This document shows, one piece after another, positions 1 to 8,375 of a stretch of 61,868 nucleotides of DNA. Numbering within the stretch: position 1 is the first letter of the stretch; each line of letters opens with the position of its first letter. The stretch is from Thermoleophilaceae bacterium (GTDB taxonomy: Bacteria; Actinomycetota; Thermoleophilia; Solirubrobacterales; Thermoleophilaceae), in the NCBI GenBank assembly GCA_036378175.1, contig DASUWY010000045.1:1-61868 (forward strand), in the 5' to 3' direction. The notes below the pieces were generated by a model, which searched no databases, was not told the DNA's origin, and worked only from the letters and a program-made list of their open reading frames with translations. The position numbers and the translations under genes were made by a program.

Positions 1-947
1 CCCGCCGCGATCCCGGCCGCGCCGGCCGGCAGCGCGAGCACGCTCGCGTCGAGCACGTGCTGCCCAACCACCGAGCGCGAGCTGAAGCCGATCGCGCGCA
101 TCACGCCGATCCCCTGCAGCCTCCGCTCCACCTCCGCCTGCGCCGACGCCATCAGCATCACGCCCGCCGAGCAGAGGGCCACCACCGAGAACGCCACGAG
201 CAGCGCGATCACTATCCCCGCGGCCTGGTCGATGGTCGTGCGCACGCCGGCGCGCGTGAGGAAGCGCAGCCCGCCGATGCCGAAGCTCGCGGCCCTCGCC
301 TGCGCGAGCGTCTGGTCGAGCAGGCTCCGGTCGTTGAGCCAGATCAGCGCCATGTTCACGCGCGGCACCGTGTTGAAGTCGTGGTCGAGCGCAGTGGGGC
401 TCGCGTACACGCGCGGCCCCTTCGCCAGCGGGAAGGCCACGTTGTCGGGCGACACCGCCACGCCCACCACCCGCAGGCGAGCGCTGCCCACGTCCATCAC
501 CTGCCCCACGCGAATCCGCCAGCTGCGGGCCACCCCGCGCTCCACCACCGCTTCGCCCGCACCGCGCAGGTCGCGTCCCGCGACGATGGCGTAGCCGCGC
601 CGGCCCGGGGCGATCAGCTGCACGACCCCGTTCGTGGACCCCTGTCCGTTCGCCTCCAGCGGCACCCCGGTGTACTCGCGCCGGTACGAGCGAGCCTGCA
701 GATTCGGGAGCGCGCGCAGGCGGGTGTCCACCCGCTCGAGCGGCTGGTCGTCGAAGCGGGCGATCACGTCGGGCAGGTCCGCCCGCTGCGCCGACCGGTC
801 GAAGCCGGTGTGCAGGCCATAGGCCACCGTCACCGCAGCGCCGAGCATCGCCGCGGCGGCCGCGATCCCGAGCCCCGCCAGAAACGTGCGCCCCGGGTGC
901 ACGCCCAGGCGCCTGACCGACGCTGTGAGCCCGCCCGGCAACCTCAT
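1..947 (-). CDS. FtsX/MacB-type ABC transporter permease (partial)
   Basis: Only the first 315 codons are in the window; the gene runs off the left edge. It starts with ATG at 947, overlapping the stop of the ATPase gene by 4 bases (ATGA), so the two are translationally coupled. A membrane helix lies near residues 23-45 (FLAGLGIAAAAAMLGAAVTV), then a large extracytoplasmic domain, then a second hydrophobic segment near residue 270 followed by the cytoplasmic stretch 'GVMRAIGFSSRSV' typical of FtsX-like permeases. With its ATPase it probably works as a MacB/LolCDE-like mechanotransmission or export complex. The substrate cannot be told from the sequence. Confidence 0.85.
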   Translation of the reverse strand, partial: MRLPGGLTASVRRLGVHPGRTFLAGLGIAAAAAMLGAAVTVAYGLHTGFDRSAQRADLPDVIARFDDQPLERVDTRLRALPNLQARSYRREYTGVPLEANGQGSTNGVVQLIAPGRRGYAIVAGRDLRGAGEAVVERGVARSWRIRVGQVMDVGSARLRVVGVAVSPDNVAFPLAKGPRVYASPTALDHDFNTVPRVNMALIWLNDRSLLDQTLAQARAASFGIGGLRFLTRAGVRTTIDQAAGIVIALLVAFSVVALCSAGVMLMASAQAEVERRLQGIGVMRAIGFSSRSVVGQHVLDASVLALPAGAAGIAA

Positions 948-1609
948 CTCTCGAGCCGCCCCTGTTGCACGCGCAGCACGCGGTCCGCGATTTGCGCCGC
1001 CTCCGCGTCATGTGTCACGAGCACAACGGCGCGGTCACCAGAGGCGAGCTCGCGCAGCAGCTCGAGCACGTGGTGCCCCGACTCCTCGTCGAGGTTCCCG
1101 GTGGGCTCGTCCACAAGCAGAAGCCGCGGATCGTTCACCAGCGCGCGGGCGATGGAGAGGCGCTGCTGCTCGCCGCCGGAGAGCTGCCCGGGCCGCCGCT
1201 GCGCGGCTTCGCTCAGACCGAGGTCGGCGATGAGCGCGCGTCCCCGCCGCATCGCGGCGCGGCGATCGGCGGCGAGCCGCGCGGGCAGCAGCACGTTCTC
1301 CTCACCGGTGAGCTCTGGGATCAGGTGGAAGAACTGGAAGACGAAGCCCACGTAGTCGCGGCGCAACTCGGTGAGGCCGCGCGCCGTCTCGCGCTCGAGA
1401 CGCCGTCCGCCAAGCTCCACGCTGCCCTCGTCAGGAAGGTCGAGCCCGCCGAGCAGGTGAAGCAGGGTGGACTTTCCGCAGCCGGAAGGACCGACGATCG
1501 CGACGAGCTCACCCGCGTGAACCTCGAGGTCCGCGCCGTCGAGCACCCGTCGTGCGGCGCGGCCGCTCCCATATGCCTTCACCAGCCCTCTTGCCGTGAC
1601 GAGGCGCAC
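944..1609 (-). CDS. ABC transporter ATP-binding protein, LolD/MacB/FtsE-like
   Basis: 221 residues, the usual length for this family. Walker A GPSGCGKST at residues 40-48, Q-loop in FQFFHLI near 91-97, signature LSGGE at 143-147, Walker B LLLVDEP at 163-169, and switch histidine in VTHD near 199. The 'GFVFQFFHLIPELT' form of the Q-loop is typical of MacB/LolD ATPases that pair with FtsX-like permeases, and the next gene (overlapping by 4 bases) encodes such a permease. It hydrolyses ATP on the cytoplasmic face to drive the permease. Substrate unknown. Confidence 0.9.
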   Translation of the reverse strand: MRLVTARGLVKAYGSGRAARRVLDGADLEVHAGELVAIVGPSGCGKSTLLHLLGGLDLPDEGSVELGGRRLERETARGLTELRRDYVGFVFQFFHLIPELTGEENVLLPARLAADRRAAMRRGRALIADLGLSEAAQRRPGQLSGGEQQRLSIARALVNDPRLLLVDEPTGNLDEESGHHVLELLRELASGDRAVVLVTHDAEAAQIADRVLRVQQGRLER

Positions 1610-1633
1610 GGACTTCAGGCTAGGAAGGTCGCG

Positions 1634-1996
1634 CTATTTGGCCACCACGAGCCGCATCTTGAAGCCGTGGATCGTGCACTCGATCAGGTAGGTGCCGGGC
1701 TTCGTGACCGTGTGCTTGTAGAAGCCGTGGTCTCTGTCGGGCGAGTGGAACCTGGCCGGGCCGCTCTCGACCGTCACGTTGTGGGTCTCCACGCCCACGA
1801 AGTGCCACTTCACGAGCGTGCCCTTGGCCACGTGGACCGTCGGCGTGTGGTTCGTGTCCTTGAAGAAGAAGAAGTCGCCCACGCGGATCGTGCGGCTGTG
1901 CTGTGCGGCGAGCGCCGGCACGGCGAGCACGGCCACCGCCGCGAGCAACGCGGCCACCGCCAGGGAACGGACCGGATGGCGCCTCAGCGTGCGCAT
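1634..1996 (-). CDS. Secreted cupredoxin (plastocyanin/azurin-like)
   Basis: 120 residues. An N-terminal signal peptide (RSLAVAALLAAVAVLAVPALA) ends near residue 31, with 'AQHSR' following. The rest is a single cupredoxin domain. Candidate type-1 copper ligands are all present: His in 'THNVTV', then Cys, His and Met in 'CTIHGFKM' (C-x2-H-x3-M). It is therefore likely an exported blue-copper electron carrier, or a copper-binding domain of a larger system. It lies between the thiY-like gene and the FtsX-type ABC pair on the same strand, 38 bases after the former, so it may be cotranscribed. No cytochrome or copper oxidase is next to it. Confidence 0.85.
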   Translation of the reverse strand: MRTLRRHPVRSLAVAALLAAVAVLAVPALAAQHSRTIRVGDFFFFKDTNHTPTVHVAKGTLVKWHFVGVETHNVTVESGPARFHSPDRDHGFYKHTVTKPGTYLIECTIHGFKMRLVVAK

Positions 1997-2034
1997 CTAT
2001 CTCGCTAAGACGCACCCTCTCCGGCGTTTCTTCC

Positions 2035-3048
2035 CTACAACCCCTGACCCGGCAGGAGGTGGTTCGTAAAGCTCCCGGTGGCCACGGCCTTCTTGAGGAT
2101 CCCGTTCTGGTGCATCCAGGTGGCGAATGCGCCCCATTGGGCGGGATCCTGCCAGCCGAACGGCTTGCCAGGTGGCGGTAGGAAGGTCGGCAGCGTGACC
2201 CGTACGGAGGCGCGTTGCAGCTTCGGGTCGAGGTCCGGGTTGGCCTTGAGCAGCGCGTCCACAGCGGCCGCCTGGTTGTGCTTCAGGAACCGGACCCCGC
2301 GCGCCAGCGCGCCAAGGAAACGGCGGATCGTCTGGCCGTTCTGGTCGAGCCCGTCGGCGTTCGCCACGAACACGAGCTCGTTGTAGTTCGGCACCCCCAC
2401 CTGCTCGAGCCGCAGCACGTGCGGGTGCTTGTTCGCAAGGCGCAGCTGCACCGCCTCGTAGTTCCAGTAGCCCCCGAGGATCGCGTCCACCTTGTGCGAC
2501 ACGAGCGCCGGCACCAGGTTGAAGCCCACGTTGCGCTCCTTCACCGACGACGGGTTCACATGCGCGTGCTGAAGGATCGTCTTGAGGTACGCGGACTGGT
2601 AATCGATCCCGGCCGTGCCCACGGTCTTCCCGGCGAGCTGTGACGGCTGCGTGATCGCGGGCTTGTCGAGCGAGATGATCGACGTGAGCGGCTTCTGCAC
2701 GAGCGCGCCCACCGAGATCACGCTGAGCCCGTCGTCACGCGCGCGCAGGAGCTCCGGCTCGTACGAGATGGCGAGGTCCGCGCGGCCCGCCGCCACCTCC
2801 TTGATCGGCACCGACGGGTCGTTTGGCGTGCGGATCTTCAGGTCGAGCCCCGCCTGCTTGAAGTAGCCCTGCGACTGCGCCGCGTAGATCGCTGCGTGGT
2901 CCGCGTTGGGGAAGTAGTCGAGCATCAGCTCGAACGGCACGAGCCCGCTCGGCTCCGTCTGCTCCTTCTTCGTCCCGCAGCCCGTGACGAGTAGCGCTGC
3001 GGCGAGCGCGATGGCGGCGATTGCGAGCAACAGGGGTCGGCGGTTCAT
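2035..3048 (-). CDS. ABC transporter substrate-binding lipoprotein, ThiY/NMT1-like
   Basis: 337 residues. The start ATG at 3048 overlaps the permease stop by 4 bases (ATGA); a longer in-frame reading continues upstream but only through the permease. The N-terminus is a lipoprotein signal with lipobox LVTGC (Cys24). An NMT1/THI5-like periplasmic-binding domain follows, with 'LDYFPNADHAAIYAAQSQGYF' type features (split here as LDYFPNADHA and AIYAAQSQGYF). Such proteins bind the thiamine pyrimidine precursor HMP or formylaminopyrimidine. The TPP riboswitch at the head of this operon supports this role over the related nitrate or sulfonate binding. Confidence 0.88.
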   Translation of the reverse strand: MNRRPLLLAIAAIALAAALLVTGCGTKKEQTEPSGLVPFELMLDYFPNADHAAIYAAQSQGYFKQAGLDLKIRTPNDPSVPIKEVAAGRADLAISYEPELLRARDDGLSVISVGALVQKPLTSIISLDKPAITQPSQLAGKTVGTAGIDYQSAYLKTILQHAHVNPSSVKERNVGFNLVPALVSHKVDAILGGYWNYEAVQLRLANKHPHVLRLEQVGVPNYNELVFVANADGLDQNGQTIRRFLGALARGVRFLKHNQAAAVDALLKANPDLDPKLQRASVRVTLPTFLPPPGKPFGWQDPAQWGAFATWMHQNGILKKAVATGSFTNHLLPGQGL

Positions 3049-3803
3049 ACGTGGTCTTCTCCTTGGTTCCAGGGCACGGCCACGCGCTCGGCGAGCGTGA
3101 CGAGCACGAACAGAGCGACGGCCATGAGAGTGAGGATCACGACGCCCGCGTATACCCGCGGCGTCTGAAGCTGGTTGTTTCCGAGCAGCACGAGGCGCCC
3201 GAGCCCGCGGTCCGCCCCGGCCCATTCGCCGAACACGGCACCGATGACGGACACGGTGGCCGCGATGCGCAGGCCGCTGAAGAAGAACGGCAGCGACGAC
3301 GGCAGCTCCACCCGCACGAGCGTGCCGAGGCGCGAGGAGCCGAGCGTGCGCATGAGCTTGAGGAGCTCCGGGTCCACCGAGCGCAGGCCGTCGAGCATGT
3401 TCACCGTGAGCGGGAAGAAGCAGATCAGCGCGACGATCGCGAGCTTCGGCCCGATGCCGTAGTCGAACGCCAGCACAAACAGCGGTGCGAGCACCACGAT
3501 CGGGATCGCCTGGGAGGCCACGAGCAGCGGGTAGGCCGCGTCGCGCAGCGGGCGGAACATGTGCATGAGCACGGCGCTGCCCACGCCGGCCACGACCGCG
3601 ATGGCGAGGCCCAGCGCCACCTCCTCGAGCGTCACCCACATGTTCGAGAAGAGCAGTGCGTGATCGACCTTCAGCGAGTGCCAGGTCTCTACGGGCGAGG
3701 CGAGGGTGAGGTTGTCCACGCCTGGGAGCGAGGCCACCGCCTGCCAGATGCCGACGAACGCGCAGAGCAGCAGCGCGGCCGGGAGGTAGCGCCTGAGGAT
3801 CAT
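3045..3803 (-). CDS. ABC transporter permease, ThiX-like
   Basis: 252 residues with about six predicted membrane helices and a binding-protein-dependent transport permease domain. The cytoplasmic EAA-like loop reads 'RVELPSSLPFFFSGLRIA' and contacts the ATPase. The start ATG at 3803 overlaps the ATPase stop by 4 bases, and its stop overlaps the next start by 4 bases, so all three genes are coupled. The family (NitT/TauT/ThiX) moves small anionic or aromatic solutes; the TPP riboswitch points to a thiamine precursor. Confidence 0.9.
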   Translation of the reverse strand: MILRRYLPAALLLCAFVGIWQAVASLPGVDNLTLASPVETWHSLKVDHALLFSNMWVTLEEVALGLAIAVVAGVGSAVLMHMFRPLRDAAYPLLVASQAIPIVVLAPLFVLAFDYGIGPKLAIVALICFFPLTVNMLDGLRSVDPELLKLMRTLGSSRLGTLVRVELPSSLPFFFSGLRIAATVSVIGAVFGEWAGADRGLGRLVLLGNNQLQTPRVYAGVVILTLMAVALFVLVTLAERVAVPWNQGEDHV

Positions 3804-4585
3804 TGTCCGAGCGCCTCCAGCGCGTGCTCCTTGAGCTCCGTGAAGGCGGGGGAGGTGACGGTCTCGCGCCGCTTCCGCGGCCGCTTGAACGGCACCTTCA
3901 GCTCGTCCACGATCCGCCCCGGCCGCGGCGACATCACCGCCACGCGGTCTGCCAGGAACAGCGCCTCCTCCACGTCGTGGGTGACCAGCACCACGGTGCG
4001 CGGCTCGCTCGCCAGCGCCTCCGCGAGCCACTCCTGCATCGACGCCCGCGTGATCGAGTCGAGCGCCGCGAACGGCTCGTCGAGCAGCAGCACGGGCCGG
4101 CCGGCGAGCAGCGTGCGCAGGAACGCCACGCGCTGCCGCATGCCGCCGGAGAGCTCCCGCGGGTACGAGCGCTCGAACTCCGCGAGGCCAAAGCGCTCGA
4201 ACAGCGGCGCCGCCGCCCGCCGCGCGGCCGCGCGTCCCACGCCCTTGCATTCGAGCGCGAGCGCCGCGTTGCCGAGCCCATCGCGCCACGGAAGCAGCAG
4301 GTCGCGCTGGGGCATGAACGCGCACGTGCCGAGGCCGCCGCCGCGGATCTCACCTGCGTCGGGTGCCTGCAATCCGGCAAAGAGCTCGAGCAGCGTCGAC
4401 TTGCCGCAGCCCGACGGACCGACCACCGCCACGACCTCGCCGGAGCGCACGTCGAGTTCCACGCCCTCCAGCGCGGTGACCGTCTTTCGCCGCGAGCGGT
4501 AGGCGCGGCCCACACCGCTTGCCGCCACCGCCGTCTGTCCCAAAGAGAGAGGCTCCTGTGCGGGAGCCTCGATCCTCGTCTGCAT
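3800..4585 (-). CDS. ABC transporter ATPase, ThiZ-like
   Basis: 261 residues from the ATG at 4585. Walker A GPSGCGKST (56-64), signature LSGGM (145-149), Walker B LLLDEP (166-171) and VTHD switch are intact. An upstream in-frame ATG at 4603 would add six residues, but that ATG is the conserved TAATGCC element of the riboswitch core, so it is unlikely to be used. The ATG at 4585 follows GGAGGGAG, a good ribosome binding site. First gene of a coupled three-gene importer under thiamine pyrophosphate control. Confidence 0.9.
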   Translation of the reverse strand: MQTRIEAPAQEPLSLGQTAVAASGVGRAYRSRRKTVTALEGVELDVRSGEVVAVVGPSGCGKSTLLELFAGLQAPDAGEIRGGGLGTCAFMPQRDLLLPWRDGLGNAALALECKGVGRAAARRAAAPLFERFGLAEFERSYPRELSGGMRQRVAFLRTLLAGRPVLLLDEPFAALDSITRASMQEWLAEALASEPRTVVLVTHDVEEALFLADRVAVMSPRPGRIVDELKVPFKRPRKRRETVTSPAFTELKEHALEALGQ

Positions 4586-4589
4586 TGCT

Positions 4590-4680
4590 CCCTCCGCGGG
4601 CATTACCCCACAGGTTCGAAGGGTCAGCGCCAGGAGACATCTGTCAGAGGCGCTATCTCAGCCCGCCTACCCGCGAGCCC
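4590..4680 (-). promoter_or_regulatory. TPP (THI-box) riboswitch
   Basis: Read on the minus strand, it shows the conserved core in order: GGGCTGAGATAGCGCC, then GGCGCTGACCCTTCGAACC, then GGGTAATGCCCGCGG. CTGAGA, the ACCCTTCGAACC stretch (consensus ACCCTTTGAACCTGA) and TAATGCC are THI-box signatures. P3-like arms AGCGCC/GGCGCT pair. The closing P1 helix pairs CTCGCGGG (4677-4670) with CCCGCGGAG (4600-4592), and the last bases of that arm are the Shine-Dalgarno of the downstream ATPase gene. Ligand binding would thus hide the ribosome binding site, giving translational repression by TPP. Confidence 0.92.
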
Positions 4681-4947
4681 CCCTGTTGACGCACGCAAGT
4701 CTACCGCTCGGCCGCGTTTGACCTGCTCGTCATGCCACTGACATGGCCCCCTGGACAAAAGGACGACCCACACATACGTTGATCGTGCTGGCCCTTTGAG
4801 CGGTGGAGATCTGTTTATCGATCCACCGCCGGGATCGAAACCGGGACGAAATCGGCGCCACCCGCGCTCGCTCGCCCCTGCGATCGAGGGGGCGGCTGGG
4901 AGGGCGTACGGCGGGCCCTCGATCCGCCGTGAAAGGACCTTTGTCGC
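4681..4947. other. Divergent intergenic region with an 8-bp inverted repeat
   Basis: It separates the riboswitch operon (minus) from the collagen-like gene (plus) and should hold both promoters. An inverted repeat GCGGTGGA (4800-4807) / TCCACCGC (4822-4829) with a 14-base spacer lies about 120 bases before the collagen-like start and may be an operator or leader hairpin. I see TTGACC at 4718-4723 but no convincing -10 partner, so no promoter is called. GAAAGGACC precedes the ATG at 4948. Confidence 0.4.
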
Positions 4948-5796
4948 ATGAAGAAGAGCATTTTCGTGCTGGCGGCGGTGATCCTCGTGGTCGCCGGCGG
5001 CTCGGCCGAGGCAGCACACCTGATCACGTCCTCGGACATCAAGGACGGCACGATCAGGGGTAAGGACATCCACAACCGCACCATCTCGCTGAGCAAGCTC
5101 TCGCCGTCCGTGCAGCGGGCGATCCGCAACGGCGCGAAGCTTCGCGTTCAGACGGGCGCGCCCGGGGCCGCCGGCGCGAACGGCGCTCCGGGTCATGATG
5201 GTGCTCCGGGTCACGACGGCGCCGCAGGTAAGGACGCCACGGACCTCGTGCGCTCGCTCACGGGTGACTTCTCCGTCACCAACCCGTCCGTCACGCTCAC
5301 GCCGGGCGGCGTGCAGTTCGGCCCCTACGCCGACAGCTCGACCGGCGGCAGCGTGAAGTACACGGGGGTCGCCGGCCTCAAGCTGAGGGACCTCGGTCAG
5401 CTCGCGTACACGGCCGGCTACTCCGAGGCCACCGACTCGCAGTGCGACGCGCCGTACCTGCGCGTGTTCCTCAACTCGGCGAACGATGACGTGGTGTTCT
5501 CGCCGAATACCCAGGGCACGGGCGCACCGACGGAGAAGAGCGGCAAGACGGTTCATTACGACGTCACCCATGGCATCGTCCGCTACGACGACGACGCGGG
5601 CGACGGCAGCGGTCCCTACGGCGTGAACGGCGCGTCCTGGGACACCGTTGTGAACGATCACGGCGCGGAGACGATCAGTTACATCGTCGTCACCACCGGG
5701 TTCTCATGCGCGACCACTCCGCTCTCAGGCTGGCTCAACAGCCTGACCGTGGAGGCGCACGGTCAGCGGCCGCACTACTTCAGCTTCAGCAGCTGA
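4948..5796 (+). CDS. Secreted protein with short collagen-like repeat
   Basis: 282 residues. A signal peptide covers residues 1-24 (SIFVLAAVILVVAGGSAEA). It is followed by 'SSDIKDGTIRGKDI', a motif I associate with secreted proteins of Thermoleophilia. Residues about 72-99 contain nine Gly-X-Y triplets (GAPGAAGANGAPGHDGAP and so on), too few for a stable fibre but enough for a trimerising stalk. The C-terminal 180 residues form an unrecognised domain, probably beta-rich, with a few cysteines. Likely a cell-surface or secreted structural protein; function unknown. A strong hairpin terminator follows at 5820-5850. Confidence 0.75.
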   Translation: MKKSIFVLAAVILVVAGGSAEAAHLITSSDIKDGTIRGKDIHNRTISLSKLSPSVQRAIRNGAKLRVQTGAPGAAGANGAPGHDGAPGHDGAAGKDATDLVRSLTGDFSVTNPSVTLTPGGVQFGPYADSSTGGSVKYTGVAGLKLRDLGQLAYTAGYSEATDSQCDAPYLRVFLNSANDDVVFSPNTQGTGAPTEKSGKTVHYDVTHGIVRYDDDAGDGSGPYGVNGASWDTVVNDHGAETISYIVVTTGFSCATTPLSGWLNSLTVEAHGQRPHYFSFSS

Positions 5797-5819
5797 TCAG
5801 CCGCCAGGGAGGCAACATG

Positions 5820-5850
5820 GAGAGGGGCGGTCGGGGAGACCGCCCCTCTC
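5820..5850. terminator. Bidirectional hairpin terminator
   Basis: A perfect 13-bp stem GAGAGGGGCGGTC / GACCGCCCCTCTC with a 5-base loop lies between the convergent collagen-like and CoxE-like genes. There is a short T-containing stretch on the plus side (GCTGTCTTGTCC) but no clean T run, as is usual at this GC content. Confidence 0.75.
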
Positions 5851-5861
5851 GCTGTCTTGTC

Positions 5862-7277
5862 CTATGCCGCCGGCCGCTGCTGTGTGAGCGCGTTCACGAA
5901 GCCCTCGAGCTGCTTCGTCGTCCAGCACTCGAACACGCCGTCGCAGTAGGGCTCGTACACCGACATCACGGAGTCGCCGTAGTTCCAGTACAGGCGCGGC
6001 TCCGGGTTCATCCAGAACATCCGGCCGGCGCGCTCCGCCACCGCGCCGAACGCGCGGGCATGCGGCTCGCGGCCGTTGGTGCGCGCGTCGCCCAGCACGA
6101 TCACGGTCGAGCGCGGATCGAGGTCGTCCACCACCTTGTCGAGGAACTCGAGCCACACCCGGCCGTAGTCGGTGTAGCCGGAGATGTCCGCCACGCCGGC
6201 GTCACTCGCAATCGCGCGTGATACCGCCTCGAACGAGCGCTCGCGCTCGAACACGTCCGTCACCTCGGAGATCCGTTCCACGAAGACGAACGAGCGCAGC
6301 TTCCGGAACGAGTCGTGCAGCGCGTGGAGCACGGACAGGAAGAACACGCTCGCGCTCGTCACGCTCGTGGACACGTCGCACAGCACGTAGAGCTCCGGCC
6401 GGCGCGGGCGGCGCGGGCGGTACTTGAGCCTCAGCGGCACCCCGCCGGTCTCCAGAGAGGCGCGCATCGTCCGCCGCACGTCCACCACCTGCGAGCGGCG
6501 CCGGCCGCGCAGCTCGTGGCCCTGGGTGGCGAGCCGGCGCTTGAGCTGCGCCACCACGCGGTGCACCGCGGCGAGGTCCTGCAGCGGGTTGGAGGGCAGC
6601 GCGCGGTCGAACTCCTGCAGCGGCTTGGCCGGCGGCAGCGACTGCGTGCGCTCGATCAGTGCCCGCTCTAGCTCGCGGCGCAGGTGGCGCTCGAACTCGC
6701 GCAGCCGCTCCTGCGGCACCATGTCCGGGTCCGGCAGCTCGCGGCCGGCGTCGCCCTTCAGCCCGAGCGTTCGCCGGATGCGCTGCACGTCCACGCCGAT
6801 CACGCCGGAGCCCTCGCCCTGGCGGCCGAAGGCGGCGATCGCGAGCCGCGCCATGTCGCGCATCTCGCCGTCTGATCCCTCGCGGATCGCCTGCGCGATG
6901 CGCTCGCGCAGCTCCTCGAGGTCCATCCGCTCGCCGCCCTCGAAGCGCTCCTCGCGCAGGCCGCGCTGCACCGCCTCGCGCTCCACGGCGCGGAAGAAGA
7001 AGCGGTCGAACACCAGCTCGAACACGCGCCTGTCCTCCTGCGACTTGGCGAGCGTGGCCGCGAGCGCCTCGCGGAAGTCCTCCTGCTCGGTCCAGCTCAG
7101 GTGCGACAGCGCGGCGAAGGAGTCGAGCAGCTCGGACGTGCCCACGGCCATCCCCTCGCGCCGCAGCTCGTCCGCGAACTCGAGCAGCCGGGCCGCGAAG
7201 CCGGGCGGCCCTGGCTCGGGCAGGCCGCCGTACAGCGCGGGCTTACCCGGCCTGCTGCTGCCGCCCGACGAGGCCAT
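5862..7277 (-). CDS. VWA domain protein, CoxE-like
   Basis: 471 residues. The C-terminal half is a von Willebrand factor A domain with a MIDAS-like DVSTSV near residue 300 and a later 'GDART' near 400. The N-terminal half is helical and charged. It matches the CoxE family, whose members work with a MoxR AAA+ ATPase in maturation of metalloenzymes or protein complexes. It overlaps the MoxR gene by 35 bases. No carbon monoxide dehydrogenase genes are in the window, so the client is unknown. Confidence 0.88.
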   Translation of the reverse strand: MASSGGSSRPGKPALYGGLPEPGPPGFAARLLEFADELRREGMAVGTSELLDSFAALSHLSWTEQEDFREALAATLAKSQEDRRVFELVFDRFFFRAVEREAVQRGLREERFEGGERMDLEELRERIAQAIREGSDGEMRDMARLAIAAFGRQGEGSGVIGVDVQRIRRTLGLKGDAGRELPDPDMVPQERLREFERHLRRELERALIERTQSLPPAKPLQEFDRALPSNPLQDLAAVHRVVAQLKRRLATQGHELRGRRRSQVVDVRRTMRASLETGGVPLRLKYRPRRPRRPELYVLCDVSTSVTSASVFFLSVLHALHDSFRKLRSFVFVERISEVTDVFERERSFEAVSRAIASDAGVADISGYTDYGRVWLEFLDKVVDDLDPRSTVIVLGDARTNGREPHARAFGAVAERAGRMFWMNPEPRLYWNYGDSVMSVYEPYCDGVFECWTTKQLEGFVNALTQQRPAA

Positions 7278-8148
7278 CCTGGAGCTTCACTCCCACGCGC
7301 TCGGCCACCACGTCGAGGTCCGTGCGGTGCTTCACGATGATGCTCATCGTCCGCTCGAGCACGGAACGGTCCACGTCGTCGGCTCCCAGCAGGATCAGGG
7401 CGCGCGCCCAGTCGATCGACTCGGCGATGGACGGCGGTTTCTTCAGGTCGAGCCCGCGCACCATGTGCACCACCTCCACGAGCTTGCGCGCCACGTCCCC
7501 ATCCAGCTCCGGCGCGTGCAGCCGCACGATCTCGAGCTCGCGCTCCACGTCCGGATAGTCGAGCCAGAGGTAGAGGCAGCGCCGCTTCAAAGCTTCCGTG
7601 AGCTCGCGCGAGTTGTTTGACGTGAGCAGCACGAGCGGCATGCTCTTCGCCTCCACGACGCCCAGCTCGGGAATCGAGATCTGGAAGTCCGACAGCACCT
7701 CGAGCAGCATCGCCTCGAACTCCTGGTCGGTCTTGTCGATCTCGTCGATCAGGAGCACCACCGGATCGTCCGAGGCGATCCCCTGGAGCAGCGGGCGCGT
7801 GAGAAGGAACTCCTCGCCGAAGATGTCGTCCTGCACCTGCTCCCAGCCGGCGCCGTCAGCCTCGGTCTGGATGCGCAGCAGCTGCTTGCGGTAGTTCCAC
7901 TCGTAGAGGGCCTTCGCCTCGTCGAGCCCCTCGTAGCACTGGAGGCGGATCAGCTTGCGACCGGTGGCGCGGGACAGAGCCTTTGCCAGCTCGGTCTTGC
8001 CCACCCCGGCCGGCCCTTCCACGAGCACCGGCTTGCCGAGCTCGCTCGCGAGATACGCCACGAGCGCGGTGGATTCGCCCGCGAGGTAACCCACTCGCTC
8101 GAGCGAGTCCCGCATCGCGGCCACTCCGCCCTGTTCCGCACCCGGCAT
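7243..8148 (-). CDS. MoxR-family AAA+ ATPase, CoxD-like
   Basis: 301 residues. Walker A GPAGVGKT at 45-52, Walker B VVLLIDEID near 130, sensor-1 in 'LLTSNNSREL' and an arginine-finger-type 'ALKRRC' segment. These are the MoxR/CoxD features. An internal ATG at 8115 (MRDSLERVG) is an alternative start. Together with the downstream CoxE-like protein it forms a chaperone-type pair; the client complex is not encoded nearby. Confidence 0.9.
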   Translation of the reverse strand: MPGAEQGGVAAMRDSLERVGYLAGESTALVAYLASELGKPVLVEGPAGVGKTELAKALSRATGRKLIRLQCYEGLDEAKALYEWNYRKQLLRIQTEADGAGWEQVQDDIFGEEFLLTRPLLQGIASDDPVVLLIDEIDKTDQEFEAMLLEVLSDFQISIPELGVVEAKSMPLVLLTSNNSRELTEALKRRCLYLWLDYPDVERELEIVRLHAPELDGDVARKLVEVVHMVRGLDLKKPPSIAESIDWARALILLGADDVDRSVLERTMSIIVKHRTDLDVVAERVGVKLQDGLVGRQQQAG

Positions 8149-8171
8149 GCGGCAAGGATACTTTTCGCGGG

Positions 8172-8375
8172 ATGCTGCCCCTTGGCGACCTCCCCGGCCT
8201 TCCGAGCCAGGACGTCGGCACCGATCCCAAGCGCTACGTGATCCTTCTGGCGGTGGGCTTCGTGATCGCCGTGCTCGGCCACATGACGAAGACGAAGACG
8301 CTGGTGGCCACCGGGGTCGCCCTGATCTTCCTGGCGACCTTCATCCTCCCGCTCCTGTTCCACTTCAGGACGTGA
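8172..8375 (+). CDS. Small two-helix membrane protein
   Basis: 67 residues from the ATG at 8172 (MLPLGDLPGLPSQD). Two hydrophobic segments, about 22-38 (YVILLAVGFVIAVLG) and 46-62 (ATGVALIFLATFILPLL), are joined by a basic loop HMTKTKT. No known family recognised. It starts 23 bases from the divergent MoxR gene and its stop overlaps the GGDEF/EAL gene stop region by 11 bases. A longer in-frame reading upstream lies entirely over the MoxR gene and is not supported. Confidence 0.6.
   Translation: MLPLGDLPGLPSQDVGTDPKRYVILLAVGFVIAVLGHMTKTKTLVATGVALIFLATFILPLLFHFRT

Noticed and set aside
4586..4603. Six extra N-terminal residues (MPAEGA) on the ThiZ-like ATPase.
   Set aside because: The upstream ATG is part of the conserved TPP riboswitch core.
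7983..8171. Longer form of the small membrane protein at 8172.
   Set aside because: The extra residues come from the strand opposite the MoxR gene and look like a shadow.
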